From NCBI RefSeq assembly GCF_000622085.1, contig NZ_KK211396.1, positions 52,374 to 99,088 on the forward strand: DNA of 46,715 nucleotides. The letters are read 5' to 3'. The position numbers and the translations under genes were made by a program. The notes beneath the pieces are model-generated. The model worked only from the letters and a program-made list of their open reading frames with translations. It did no database searches and was not told the DNA's origin. Origin of the DNA: Butyrivibrio proteoclasticus P6B7 (GTDB taxonomy: Bacteria > Bacillota > Clostridia > Lachnospirales > Lachnospiraceae). Of this stretch, positions 35,581-44,275 are shown piece after piece (the stretch's first letter is position 1; every line of letters starts with the position of its first letter).

Positions 35581-36321
35581 ATGAAACTATATGACAACGT
35601 GATCGCCCACACCAGGGAGGTTCTGGCGGAGAGTAGCTGTAAGAGCTACGAACTGTCTGAGACCGGCTCCTGGAAGGATGTGGGAAACAGTGAATTTATA
35701 ATGCTAAGGGATGCTGCCCTTGAAATAGGCGGATCTGGCCTGCCTTCCGTGAACTACACCTGTGTCACCACCTCGGGGGAGGTGACCGGGGATGAGGTGC
35801 TGGTTTATGGAAAAGATATTGCTTCTTTGTCGGGGGCTACGGCCTTTGCAAGGATCGTGATATTGGAGACTGAGGATCTTGAGGAGGACAAGGACCAGGA
35901 GAAGGCCTTCCAGACCATACGCAATCTTGAGTTTGTAAGATACCACGTATTTCCTGCAGGCTACATGGTTAGAGTATCAGCCAAGTCCAATCAGGAACAG
36001 GTCCGGATTTCAAGGAAGGCACTGAAAGCAGGGATTTCTTTTGCCAAGGTAGGAGGTCTGTACATCAGGAAATACAAGGCTCTTCCAGAAGTTAGACATG
36101 TCCGTGTGATATTCATTACGGAAAAAGAGCTGGTGGAAAAGCTTATGGAGAATGCGGACAAGGTGGACTCTATCACCAGGACCCTGACCCATATCCTGGA
36201 CGGAATGCCTACCGATTGCGGACACTGCAGCATGAAGAAGCTCTGCGACGAAGTAGAAGGTATGAAGGAATTACATCTTGGTAAGAGGAAAACGGAGGGA
36301 AAAAATGAAGCAGGAATATGA
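35581..36321 (+). CDS. Stand-alone protein resembling the central region of acetyl-CoA synthase
   Basis: This 246-residue protein ends in DCGHCSMKKLCDEVEGMKELHLG. The region from about 130 (RYHVFPAGYMVRVS) to 225 follows the order of the AcsB/CdhC segment just before its nickel A-cluster: an RVS...A...G motif, a V-x-V-x-x-x-T-x-E strand, then CxxC...C. In AcsB the corresponding cysteines help hold the [4Fe-4S] part of the A-cluster. The match was made from memory of AcsB and is not an alignment score. AcsB's later CGCFE motif is absent, so a complete A-cluster is unlikely. Its reading frame overlaps the next gene by 17 bp. It may bind a cluster or act in metal assembly. Confidence 0.65.
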   Translation: MKLYDNVIAHTREVLAESSCKSYELSETGSWKDVGNSEFIMLRDAALEIGGSGLPSVNYTCVTTSGEVTGDEVLVYGKDIASLSGATAFARIVILETEDLEEDKDQEKAFQTIRNLEFVRYHVFPAGYMVRVSAKSNQEQVRISRKALKAGISFAKVGGLYIRKYKALPEVRHVRVIFITEKELVEKLMENADKVDSITRTLTHILDGMPTDCGHCSMKKLCDEVEGMKELHLGKRKTEGKNEAGI

Positions 36322-38365
36322 AGCTCTTTTTACCCCATGGAAGATAGGAAATCTTGAGATCAAGAACAGGATTGTCTTAGCACCCATGGGAGGAACCTGT
36401 ATTTTTGGTTGGATGGAGCCGGGGGGAAGCCATTTTGATAAGGAGGCAGCAAGGCTCCTTCTTAAGATCGCGCAGAATGACTGCGGCCTGGTAATCCCAG
36501 GTATTGCGCCGGTTAAGGATATGCTGGGCGGCAAGTGGCTTTATCAGAATAAAAAGAAATTCAAAGAACTTAAGGTGTTTATGGATCAGCTCCACGACAC
36601 AGGAGCTAAGATGTTTGTGCAGATGACTGCAGGCTTTGGTAGGTCTTTTGCCCTGACAGAGCCACTGGCTATGCTTATCAGAAACAAGACTCTGGGAAAG
36701 GCTTCCAAGTTCTATATTGACCCTGAGTATCTGACAGCAGCCCCTTCAGTTCTGCCTAACAGATGGGCTGACGATATCATGACAAGGCCTCTTACCAAGA
36801 AGGAGATTGATGATATTGTCTATGCCTTTGGCGAGACTGCACGCCTTTGCAAGGAGGCTGGGGTCGACGGTGTTGAGGTTCACGCTGTTCACGAGGGATA
36901 TCTTCTTGATCAGTTTACTCTTAAGTACACCAACCATCGTACTGATGAATATGGCGGATCCTTTGAGAACAGATACCGCTTTGCTGTTGAGATTGTAAAA
37001 GAAATCAAGGCTAAGTGCGGAGAGGACTTCCCTGTTTCCCTTCGTTACTCAGTTCGTTCCATGACCAAGGAGTTTCAGTATGGTGCTATGCCTGGTGAGG
37101 ACTTTGAGGAGATTGGACGTGATATGGAGGAGTCTGAGAAGGCTGCCAAGTACCTTCAGGACGCAGGTTACGATATGCTTAACTGCGACAATGGTACCTA
37201 TGATGCCTGGTACTGGGCTCATCCACCACAGTATATGCCACAGAACTGTAACCTTAAGGATGTGGAGCATATCAAGAAGTTTGTGGATATTCCTGTGGTC
37301 TGCGCAGGTAAGATGGAGCCTTCAGTGGGAGCTAAGGCCATTCGTGAGGGCGGCATAGATGCCATGGCTGTTGGAAGACAGTTCCTGGCTGATCCAAGAT
37401 GGGTTACCAAGATTGAAAAGAATAAGGAGAGGGATATCCGTCCTTGTATCTGCTGCCATACCGCATGCTTTAACTTAACTAAGCACGGCAACAGCGCCAA
37501 TGACCAGGATCTTTCTGAGTCCGCTGGAATGTGCCGCTGTGCTGTTAATCCACGCAGTATGCAAAGCGGTAAGTATAGAGTTATTCCTACAGATAAGCCT
37601 AAGAAGGTTGCTATTATCGGTGGCGGTATCGGAGGAATGGAAGCTGCAAGAATCCTTGCTCTTCGCGGCCATGAGCCGGTGCTTTATGAAAAGACAGATG
37701 AGCTGGGCGGTGTGTTCATTGCGGCAGCAGCTCCTGAGTTCAAGGAAAAAGATAAGGAGCTTATCGAGTGGCAGAAACGCCAGCTTCAGAAGCTTGGAAT
37801 TGAAGTTCACATGAATACTGAGATCAAGGAGGATAATCTTCCAGAGGCTGATGCCTACATCGTAGCTACTGGTGCAGAGGCTAATCACATTCCGATTCCT
37901 GGGGCTGACAGGGCTATGGATGCTACAGATTATCTTCTTGGCAAAAAAGATCCTGGCGATAATGTAGTTATCATTGGCGGTGGTCTTACAGGTTGTGAGA
38001 TTGCGCTGGATCTTTTCCGCAAGGGTAAACATCCACAGATCGTGGAGATGAAGGATGATCTTATCGCAGTTAAGAATATGTGTCTTGCTAACACAAGCTA
38101 TCTTCGCGACTGCTTCAAGACCAACAAGGTGCCTGTATATCTGAAGGCCAGTGTTGATAAGATCGGAGAGGATAGTGTAACTATCTACACTAAGAGTGGT
38201 ACAGTTAAGGAGCTTAAGGCAGATGGCGTTATCATGTCCGTTGGATATCATGCAACGCCTCTATTAAAGGCTTCCAAGAATGTATATCTCCTTGGCGATT
38301 GTAAGAAGGTTGGCAATGTTAAGTCAGCCATTTGGGGCGCTTGGGATATTGCAATGAAGATCTGA
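36305..38365 (+). CDS. Old-Yellow-Enzyme/FAD/iron-sulphur enoate reductase-type oxidoreductase
   Basis: This 686-residue protein joins an FMN-binding Old-Yellow-Enzyme barrel (about 1-360, with HAVHEGYLLDQF), a [4Fe-4S] site (CICCHTAC...CRC near 385-420) and an FAD/NAD half with GGGIGG and GGGLTG nucleotide motifs. The architecture is that of 2,4-dienoyl-CoA reductase, BaiCD and other enoate reductases, which reduce C=C bonds with NAD(P)H. The start is ATG 36305 with ACGGAGGG. It is the last gene of the rightward operon and overlaps the gene before it. It could supply electrons or reduce a product of the dehydratase-like enzymes. Confidence 0.9.
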   Translation: MKQEYEALFTPWKIGNLEIKNRIVLAPMGGTCIFGWMEPGGSHFDKEAARLLLKIAQNDCGLVIPGIAPVKDMLGGKWLYQNKKKFKELKVFMDQLHDTGAKMFVQMTAGFGRSFALTEPLAMLIRNKTLGKASKFYIDPEYLTAAPSVLPNRWADDIMTRPLTKKEIDDIVYAFGETARLCKEAGVDGVEVHAVHEGYLLDQFTLKYTNHRTDEYGGSFENRYRFAVEIVKEIKAKCGEDFPVSLRYSVRSMTKEFQYGAMPGEDFEEIGRDMEESEKAAKYLQDAGYDMLNCDNGTYDAWYWAHPPQYMPQNCNLKDVEHIKKFVDIPVVCAGKMEPSVGAKAIREGGIDAMAVGRQFLADPRWVTKIEKNKERDIRPCICCHTACFNLTKHGNSANDQDLSESAGMCRCAVNPRSMQSGKYRVIPTDKPKKVAIIGGGIGGMEAARILALRGHEPVLYEKTDELGGVFIAAAAPEFKEKDKELIEWQKRQLQKLGIEVHMNTEIKEDNLPEADAYIVATGAEANHIPIPGADRAMDATDYLLGKKDPGDNVVIIGGGLTGCEIALDLFRKGKHPQIVEMKDDLIAVKNMCLANTSYLRDCFKTNKVPVYLKASVDKIGEDSVTIYTKSGTVKELKADGVIMSVGYHATPLLKASKNVYLLGDCKKVGNVKSAIWGAWDIAMKI

Positions 38366-38388
38366 TGCCATACTTCTCAAAATAAATA

Positions 38389-38432
38389 GGCTCCGGTAGG
38401 AATCATATCCTGCCGGGGCCTTTCTATTTATT
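38389..38432. terminator. Bidirectional terminator between enoate reductase and TetR genes
   Basis: GGCTCCGGTAGGA pairs with TCCTGCCGGGGCC (38389-38420), extended by an outer AAATAAATAG/CTATTTATTT pairing and followed by a T-run. It can stop the rightward operon and the leftward TetR transcript. Confidence 0.9.
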
Positions 38433-39078
38433 TTTTAGGCTTTTCTTTTTTTTCTTCTTTTTCTTCTTTTTCTTCTACTGTGTATTGCTTAATGATATTT
38501 CTTACGTTTACTTCAAGGTGGGGCTTTAAATCCTCCAGGGATACAGGATCATTGTACATAATTGAACTGTAACCGGTTGATCCAACAAGCTCTATTATCA
38601 GAAAGAGCATGACTTCAGGATCCTTAAAGGTTTTACCGGATTCATCTATCATCTTGCGGTACACTTCACCAAAGTCTACATCGTCGTTGTGAGCCGGTGT
38701 AGTGAGAGCTTTTTTGAATACTGCCCAGGAGAGGTCTTTGTATATGAAAGCAAGAAGCCCCTTGTTGGCTGCAAGTTCATCAAGAACATAATCCATTATG
38801 AAGATAAGTCTGTCGTCAAAATCTTTGATTCTGGCTTTCCTTAGTGCGGTGTAGGCTTCCATAAATAGAAGACTTGATTTGTGGGCGATAAGCCTGTTTC
38901 TAATATCATATTTATCTTTAAAGTATAGATAAAACGTTCCCTTGGCAACTCCAGCACTTTTAACGATGTCTGAAATTGATGTCTTTTGAAGTCCCTGCGA
39001 CGTAAACAGTTCAAAGGAAGTGTTTAAGAGATTTTCAAATTTCTGCTTTTTATTAGCATCTACTTTTTCTTTTCCCAT
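38428..39078 (-). CDS. TetR-family transcriptional regulator
   Basis: This 216-residue protein has an N-terminal TetR helix-turn-helix (KTSISDIVKSAGVAKGTFYLYFKDK) and a variable ligand-binding part. The C-terminus ends in a long Lys/Glu run (KEEKEEKKEKPKK). It has a GAGGAGA ribosome site before ATG 39078. It is divergent from the MMPL exporter and its lipoprotein partner, and two TGAC...GGTCA palindromes lie between, so it is most likely the repressor of that export operon. The inducer is unknown. Confidence 0.92.
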   Translation of the reverse strand: MGKEKVDANKKQKFENLLNTSFELFTSQGLQKTSISDIVKSAGVAKGTFYLYFKDKYDIRNRLIAHKSSLLFMEAYTALRKARIKDFDDRLIFIMDYVLDELAANKGLLAFIYKDLSWAVFKKALTTPAHNDDVDFGEVYRKMIDESGKTFKDPEVMLFLIIELVGSTGYSSIMYNDPVSLEDLKPHLEVNVRNIIKQYTVEEKEEKEEKKEKPKK

Positions 39079-39206
39079 AGCTTCTCCTCATTTATCATAA
39101 CCATTTTAACATAAGTAGGCTGTGTCCGAAAATGCCCTAAATATGGGCTTCTATAAAAAGATTTCAATCATGATAATCTTTTTTGAAATAATTTTTAAAA
39201 AGAAAT

Positions 39207-39271
39207 TGACCAACGGTCATTTTTATGATATACCAAATTATAGAAAATGACTAGTGGTCATTTTTTATAAT
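39207..39271. promoter_or_regulatory. Two TetR-type operators and a -10 box before the MMPL operon
   Basis: TGACCAACGGTCA (39207-39219) is a 5+3+5 palindrome; TGACTAGTGGTCA (39248-39260) is the same with one mismatch. Their centres are 41 bp apart. A consensus TATAAT (39266-39271) follows the second site by five bases, so a bound repressor would cover the spacer of this promoter. The matching -35 region is weak. Confidence 0.75.
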
Positions 39272-39318
39272 CTAAAAAAGACGATAATTTTTTGAAAAGT
39301 TATCAGAGGAGGCAGGTT

Positions 39319-41430
39319 ATGAATAAGCTTTCACAAATAATTGTAAAGCTAAGGTATGTTATCTTAATCGTAGCAGTGGCACTTCTTGTTCCAGCAGCAA
39401 TCGGTTACTTTAACACAAGAGTTAACTACGATATCCTTACTTATTTACCTAAGGATATTGAGACCATGCAGGGTCAGGACATTCTTCTTGATCAGTTCGG
39501 CACAGGCTCTTTTGTGTTATATGTGGCTGAGGGCATGGAGGAGAAGGATGTTGCTAATCTCAAAGCCAATATAGAACAGGTCGACCACGTTGCAGATGTA
39601 ATCTGGTACGACTCAATCATGGATCTCTCAATTCCAATGGAGATGATCCCAAGTAAAGTGTATGACGCCTTTAACAGCGGCGACGCCACAATGATGTTCA
39701 TCGTATTTGATGACGGTACATCAGCAGATGGCACCATGGATGCAATTGAAGAGATCAGAAAGATTTCTGACAAGCAGTGTTTCATGAGTGGTATGAGCGC
39801 CATCGTTACAGATACCAAGAACATGGCAATGGCAGAGACACCAATCTATGTTGGAATCGCAGTTCTCCTTGCAGTAATAGTTCTTTCACTTACAATGGAC
39901 TCTTACCTTATCCCATTGTTCTTCCTTCTTAGTATAGGAATGGCAATTGTTTACAACATGGGAACCAACGTATTTAAGGGAGAGATTTCTTTTATCACCC
40001 AGTCACTTAGTGCAGTTCTTCAGCTTGGTGTTACACTGGACTACTCAATTTTCCTGTGGCACAGCTACCAGGAAGAGCTGGAGAAGAACCCTGACAAGAA
40101 TTCAGCTATGGCCAACGCCATCACAGCTACATTCCAGTCAGTTATCGGAAGTTCAATCACTACAGTTGCTGGTTTCATAGCTCTTTGTTTCATGAGCTTC
40201 ACACTGGGTCTTGATCTTGGCGTTGTAATGGCTAAGGGTGTTGTATTCGGTGTTATCGGGTGCGTAACAATCCTTCCAAGTATGATCCTTGTATTTGACA
40301 ATCTTATAGAGAAGACTAAGCACAAACCTCTGATGCCAGAGTTTAACAAGATTCCTAAGTTTGTTGCTAAGCGCTATGTTGTATTCTTCGTGCTGTTCTT
40401 AGCTCTTTTATTCCCAGCTATCTACGGCAACAACCACACAAGCGTTTACTACGATCTGACACAGACTCTGCCAGATAAGCTTGAAAGTGTTCAGGGAGCA
40501 AAGGAAGTTGATGAGAAGTTCGATATGAACTCAGCCTACATGCTTCTTGTTGATAAGAATTTAAGCAGTGCTTCAATGAATATGATGATTCACGAGCTTG
40601 AGGATACAGACGGAATCCTTTCAGTTCTTTGTACAGATTCAATCTTAGGACCAGCTGTTCCAAGGAGCTTTGTTCCAGCGGATCTTTCCTCCAAGCTTGA
40701 AAGTGACGAGTGGAAGATGGTTCTTTTGACAACAGATTATAAGATCGCTTCTGATGAGATCAACAACCAGATTGCGCAGGTAGACAGCGTTGTAAAGAGC
40801 TATGATCCTAAGGCGATGGTTGTAGGTGAGGCACCATGTACTAAGGACCTTATCACAATTACTAACCATGATTTCCAGGTTGTTAACGTAGTTTCAATCG
40901 GTCTGGTATTTTTGATCATCGCATTTGTACTTAAGTCAGTATCATTGCCATTCATTCTTGTGGCAGTTATTGAGTTTGCGATATTCATTAACATGGGTCT
41001 TCCTTACTACACACATACAACAATTCCTTTCATTTCATCAGTAGTAATCGGAACTATCCAGCTTGGTGCAACAGTAGACTATGCGATCCTTATGACCACA
41101 AGATACCTGACAGAGCGTAACGCAGGCCATGACAAGAAGGAAGCTACACTCATAGCTCTTTCTACAAGCATGAAGTCAGTAGTTGTCAGCGCCCTTTCAT
41201 TCTTCGCTGCAACCTTCGGTGTTGGCCTTATCTCAAGTATCGATATGATAGGTTCACTTTGTAACCTTATGGCAAGAGGCGCCATCATCAGTATGTTTAC
41301 TGTACTTCTTGTACTTCCTGCCATGTACATGATCTTCGATAAGCTGATCATGAAGACCACATTTGGCATGAAGGGCATTAACACAGATAATCACGGACAT
41401 CACGGCTTCCACAAGCATCAGGCAGCCTAA
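39319..41430 (+). CDS. MMPL/RND-family exporter
   Basis: This 703-residue membrane protein has the duplicated MMPL layout: in each half one helix, an outer domain, then five helices. The paired family motifs are LQLGVTLDYSIFLWHSYQEE and IQLGATVDYAILMTTRYLTE. The start is ATG 39319 after AGAGGAGG; an in-frame earlier codon lacks a ribosome site. It is followed 63 bp later by a lipoprotein with D-G repeats, a common pairing in Gram-positive bacteria. The family exports lipids, hydrophobic compounds or antimicrobials; the cargo here is unknown. Confidence 0.92.
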   Translation: MNKLSQIIVKLRYVILIVAVALLVPAAIGYFNTRVNYDILTYLPKDIETMQGQDILLDQFGTGSFVLYVAEGMEEKDVANLKANIEQVDHVADVIWYDSIMDLSIPMEMIPSKVYDAFNSGDATMMFIVFDDGTSADGTMDAIEEIRKISDKQCFMSGMSAIVTDTKNMAMAETPIYVGIAVLLAVIVLSLTMDSYLIPLFFLLSIGMAIVYNMGTNVFKGEISFITQSLSAVLQLGVTLDYSIFLWHSYQEELEKNPDKNSAMANAITATFQSVIGSSITTVAGFIALCFMSFTLGLDLGVVMAKGVVFGVIGCVTILPSMILVFDNLIEKTKHKPLMPEFNKIPKFVAKRYVVFFVLFLALLFPAIYGNNHTSVYYDLTQTLPDKLESVQGAKEVDEKFDMNSAYMLLVDKNLSSASMNMMIHELEDTDGILSVLCTDSILGPAVPRSFVPADLSSKLESDEWKMVLLTTDYKIASDEINNQIAQVDSVVKSYDPKAMVVGEAPCTKDLITITNHDFQVVNVVSIGLVFLIIAFVLKSVSLPFILVAVIEFAIFINMGLPYYTHTTIPFISSVVIGTIQLGATVDYAILMTTRYLTERNAGHDKKEATLIALSTSMKSVVVSALSFFAATFGVGLISSIDMIGSLCNLMARGAIISMFTVLLVLPAMYMIFDKLIMKTTFGMKGINTDNHGHHGFHKHQAA

Positions 41431-41493
41431 GGAGCTAGTTCTTTTAACTGTAAAAAGAGCTATGACAATAGATTAAGAAAAGAGGACAAAGGT

Positions 41494-44226
41494 ATGATTA
41501 GAAAAAATTTACTTAGATCACTTTCAGTAATAATGGCTACAATGCTGGCAGTTATGACAGTTGCCTGCGGTGCAGTTAAGACAGAGGACACAGAGGCAGC
41601 ACAGGAGACAGCTCAGGAAGCAGAGCTGGAGGAGAGCCTTGTAAGCGCAGCAGCTTCTTCATCAAGAGATTCAGAGGCTGGCAAGGTTGAGACAGTTTAT
41701 GTTACAGCTGATGCAAACGGTGCTGTTAACGACGTAATCGTAAGCGAGTGGCTCAAGAATGCCAACGCTGCTGCAGCGCTTAGTGATACAACAGAACTTC
41801 AGAATATCGTCAATGTAAAGGGCAATGAGACCTTCACAGATAACGGGGATGGAACAGTTACTTGGAACGCAGGTGGTTCTGATATCTATTATCAGGGCAC
41901 AACAGACAAGGAGCTTCCAGTATCCATGAAGGTTACTTATACACTTGATGGAAAAGAGATTTCTCCTGCAGATCTGGCTGGTAAGAGCGGAAGAGTAACA
42001 ATCAAGTTCGAATATACCAACAACTGCAAGCAGACAGTTAATGTAGATGGCAAGGACATCGAGGTTTACACACCATTTGCTATGGTTTCAGGGCTTATGC
42101 TTGATGCTGATAAGTTCTCAAATGTAGAGATTTCAAATGGTAAGGTTATTTCTGATGGCGGAAGCTACATCGTTATGGGTGTTGCAACTCCTGGTCTTAA
42201 GGAAAGCCTTGATCTTGATGAGGAGAAGCTTGATGAGCTTGAGGAGTCCGGTGAGCTTGAGACTAAGCTTTCTGATTCCTTCGAGGTTACTGCAGATACA
42301 ACAGACTTCCAGCTTGGAATGACAATCACAATGGCAAGCTCAGATGTTCTTTCTGATTTCGGCCTTTCAGATGTGGCTGATTCTGAGAAGCTTGATGAAG
42401 TTAAGGAAGATATGGAAGATCTCAATGACGGTTCTACAGAGCTTGTAGATGGTACTAAGGAGCTTAAGGATGGTACTACAGAGCTTAGAGATGGTGTAGG
42501 CGAGCTCTACGACGGAACTCAGGAGCTGGCTGATGGTACAAGCACTCTTTATGATGGAACTCAGGATCTCTATGATGGCGTAGTTACATATACAGACGGC
42601 GTTTCACAGGTAGATAACGGTGCAAAGGCTCTTGCTGATGGCGCTAAGGCTGCTAAAGAGGGCGCTGACCAGCTTAAGAACGGTATGGATGAGGCTGATC
42701 TTGTGAATGGTGCGAATAAGTTGGCTGAGGGATCTGCTCAGGTAAGCGCAGGTGTTAGCCAGCTTGCACAGGGACTTAGCACACTTCCTACTATGATGCA
42801 GGATCTTGCTAAAAAGGATGCTTCCTATAAGGCTATATCTGCTTGGCTTTCCAGCACAGACCCTAATTATTCTCTGTCTGTGCCTGAGGGAGTTGATGTA
42901 GAAACATTTGGTGCTTGCCTTGCATCTCTTGGACTTCCTTCAAATGTTGCATATGCAAATGCATGGAGACAGGGATGCTTAAAGTCTATGTATATGCTTA
43001 GTAAGATATCTGATGGAACTGTAACTATAGCACCTCCAACAACTACTACAACTACAGCATCTACCATTCCATCAGAAGATAGTGGTGAGAATGCAGTTGA
43101 TGTAGAAACTGGAACAGTTACTAACCCAGCTAATGACAATGCTGGTGCCGGATCTGACGAGGGCGGAAATGGTAATACTGATGACAACAGCGGAGCTGGA
43201 AATAATGGTGGTTCTGGTGACGAAGGCGGAAATGGAAACACTGGAGACGAAGGCGGAAACGGTAATACCGGTGATGAAGGTGGAAACGGAAACACTGGAG
43301 ACAACAGTGGTAATGGAAATTCAGGATCTGCTGGAAATTCAGGTTCTACAGGAGCAGGAAATGGCGCTTCTGATAATGACATAGATGACGACGATTTAGA
43401 TGATGATGACCTTGATAATGAAGAAGAGGAAGATGAGGAAGATGAGGAATTTGAGACAACAAGCCTTGACCTTTCACTTCTTGGAGATGACTTAACATCA
43501 ACAGGTCTTGAGGAGAAGAAAGTTACAGTAAGTGCAGCTCCAGGCTATTCAGCTGCAGAGTTCAGTGGATACTTAACTGATGCTCAGAATTACTATCAGG
43601 TTGCCGGTGCAGCTGGTGGTGCTTATTCAGCAATCCATTCTGTATATGCTGGCCTTGCTGGATCTGATCTTGCTAAGCTTAATGCACCTGCAAATATTGC
43701 TGGTCAGACAATTCTTCAGATCCTCGCTGAGGGTGCTGCTACTGTAGCAGAAGGAAATGCTAAGCTTGCTGGTGGTATTCAGACAATCTACAACGGAGCA
43801 GTAGCTCTTGACAGCGGACTTGGTGATCTTAGCAGTGGTGCTTCACAGCTCTATGACGGAACACAGCAGCTTACATCTAACAATGATGCTCTTGTAAGCG
43901 GTGCTTATGATCTTAGCGATGGCGCAAGACAGCTCAATGATGGTGCTGGCGAGCTCAATGATGGTGTATCTGAGCTTAATAGCGGCGTAGTTGAACTTGA
44001 TGACGGTGTTCAGGAACTTCTTGATGGTGTTGTAAAGCTTGACGAAGAGGGTATTAAGAAGCTTTATGAGGCATTCAACGGAGATCTTACAGACTTTACT
44101 GACAGAGTTCAGGCTGTTCAGGAAGCAGGCAGCAACTACAAAACATTTGCTGGTGCAGATGAAGATGTAGATAGCAGCGTTAAGTTCATTATCAAGACTG
44201 AGGCTGTTGAAGCTAAGGAAATGTAA
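41494..44226 (+). CDS. Large lipoprotein with xxxxDG repeats, MMPL partner
   Basis: This 910-residue protein has a lipobox ending VACG (Cys25). Its body includes a beta-rich domain (~55-280), then two blocks of seven-residue repeats of the type ELxDGTx (about 305-400 and 760-870), as in YhgE/Pip-like proteins; these form long alpha-helical rods. Between them lies a glycine/asparagine-rich region (residues 545-630) with a 9-residue tandem repeat and a run of about 40 mostly acidic residues. No C-terminal membrane helix is present, unlike YhgE. It is in an operon with the MMPL exporter, probably acting outside the membrane as its accessory protein. Confidence 0.8.
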   Translation: MIRKNLLRSLSVIMATMLAVMTVACGAVKTEDTEAAQETAQEAELEESLVSAAASSSRDSEAGKVETVYVTADANGAVNDVIVSEWLKNANAAAALSDTTELQNIVNVKGNETFTDNGDGTVTWNAGGSDIYYQGTTDKELPVSMKVTYTLDGKEISPADLAGKSGRVTIKFEYTNNCKQTVNVDGKDIEVYTPFAMVSGLMLDADKFSNVEISNGKVISDGGSYIVMGVATPGLKESLDLDEEKLDELEESGELETKLSDSFEVTADTTDFQLGMTITMASSDVLSDFGLSDVADSEKLDEVKEDMEDLNDGSTELVDGTKELKDGTTELRDGVGELYDGTQELADGTSTLYDGTQDLYDGVVTYTDGVSQVDNGAKALADGAKAAKEGADQLKNGMDEADLVNGANKLAEGSAQVSAGVSQLAQGLSTLPTMMQDLAKKDASYKAISAWLSSTDPNYSLSVPEGVDVETFGACLASLGLPSNVAYANAWRQGCLKSMYMLSKISDGTVTIAPPTTTTTTASTIPSEDSGENAVDVETGTVTNPANDNAGAGSDEGGNGNTDDNSGAGNNGGSGDEGGNGNTGDEGGNGNTGDEGGNGNTGDNSGNGNSGSAGNSGSTGAGNGASDNDIDDDDLDDDDLDNEEEEDEEDEEFETTSLDLSLLGDDLTSTGLEEKKVTVSAAPGYSAAEFSGYLTDAQNYYQVAGAAGGAYSAIHSVYAGLAGSDLAKLNAPANIAGQTILQILAEGAATVAEGNAKLAGGIQTIYNGAVALDSGLGDLSSGASQLYDGTQQLTSNNDALVSGAYDLSDGARQLNDGAGELNDGVSELNSGVVELDDGVQELLDGVVKLDEEGIKKLYEAFNGDLTDFTDRVQAVQEAGSNYKTFAGADEDVDSSVKFIIKTEAVEAKEM
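43216..43323 (+). repeat. 27 bp tandem repeat inside the lipoprotein gene
   Basis: Four 27 bp units encode GDEGGNGNT three times and then GDNSGNGNS; a partial earlier unit lies at 43156-43179. The DNA copies differ mainly at synonymous third positions, so the repeat is kept at the protein level. Copy number could vary between strains. Confidence 0.8.
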
Positions 44227-44234
44227 TAGATAGA

Positions 44235-44268
44235 AAGGGCCGTCGCACATATTAGTGCGACGGCCCTT
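44235..44268 (+). terminator. Strong hairpin after the MMPL-partner lipoprotein
   Basis: A perfect 14 bp stem (AAGGGCCGTCGCAC with GTGCGACGGCCCTT) surrounds a 6-base loop just after the stop codon. The following bases (CATTACG) are not a good T-run, so termination may be factor-assisted. Confidence 0.75.
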
Positions 44269-44275
44269 CATTACG

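Noticed and set aside
26548..36321. Genuine CO dehydrogenase/acetyl-CoA synthase operon
   Set aside because: CooC-, CooT- and AcsB-like genes are present, but no CooS/AcsA catalytic subunit, corrinoid protein or methyltransferase is encoded, and the AcsB-like protein lacks the complete A-cluster motif set.
37475..38251. 258-codon frame on the minus strand
   Set aside because: It lies entirely antisense to the FAD/NAD half of the enoate reductase, whose nucleotide-binding motifs prove the plus-strand reading.
26548..38365. Standard 2-hydroxyglutarate or lactoyl-CoA dehydratase pathway
   Set aside because: The expected CoA-transferase, 2-hydroxyacid dehydrogenase and acyl-CoA dehydrogenase/Etf genes are absent, and the B subunits are ~150-200 residues longer than in those enzymes.
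41438..41463. Hairpin between MMPL and lipoprotein genes as terminator
   Set aside because: The ~10 bp stem with a G-U pair is A+T-rich and lacks a following T-run; the genes look cotranscribed, so it is at most an attenuator.
42867..43382. 171-codon minus-strand Pro/Ser-rich frame
   Set aside because: It is antisense to the Gly/Asn repeat of the DG-repeat lipoprotein, a low-complexity shadow.
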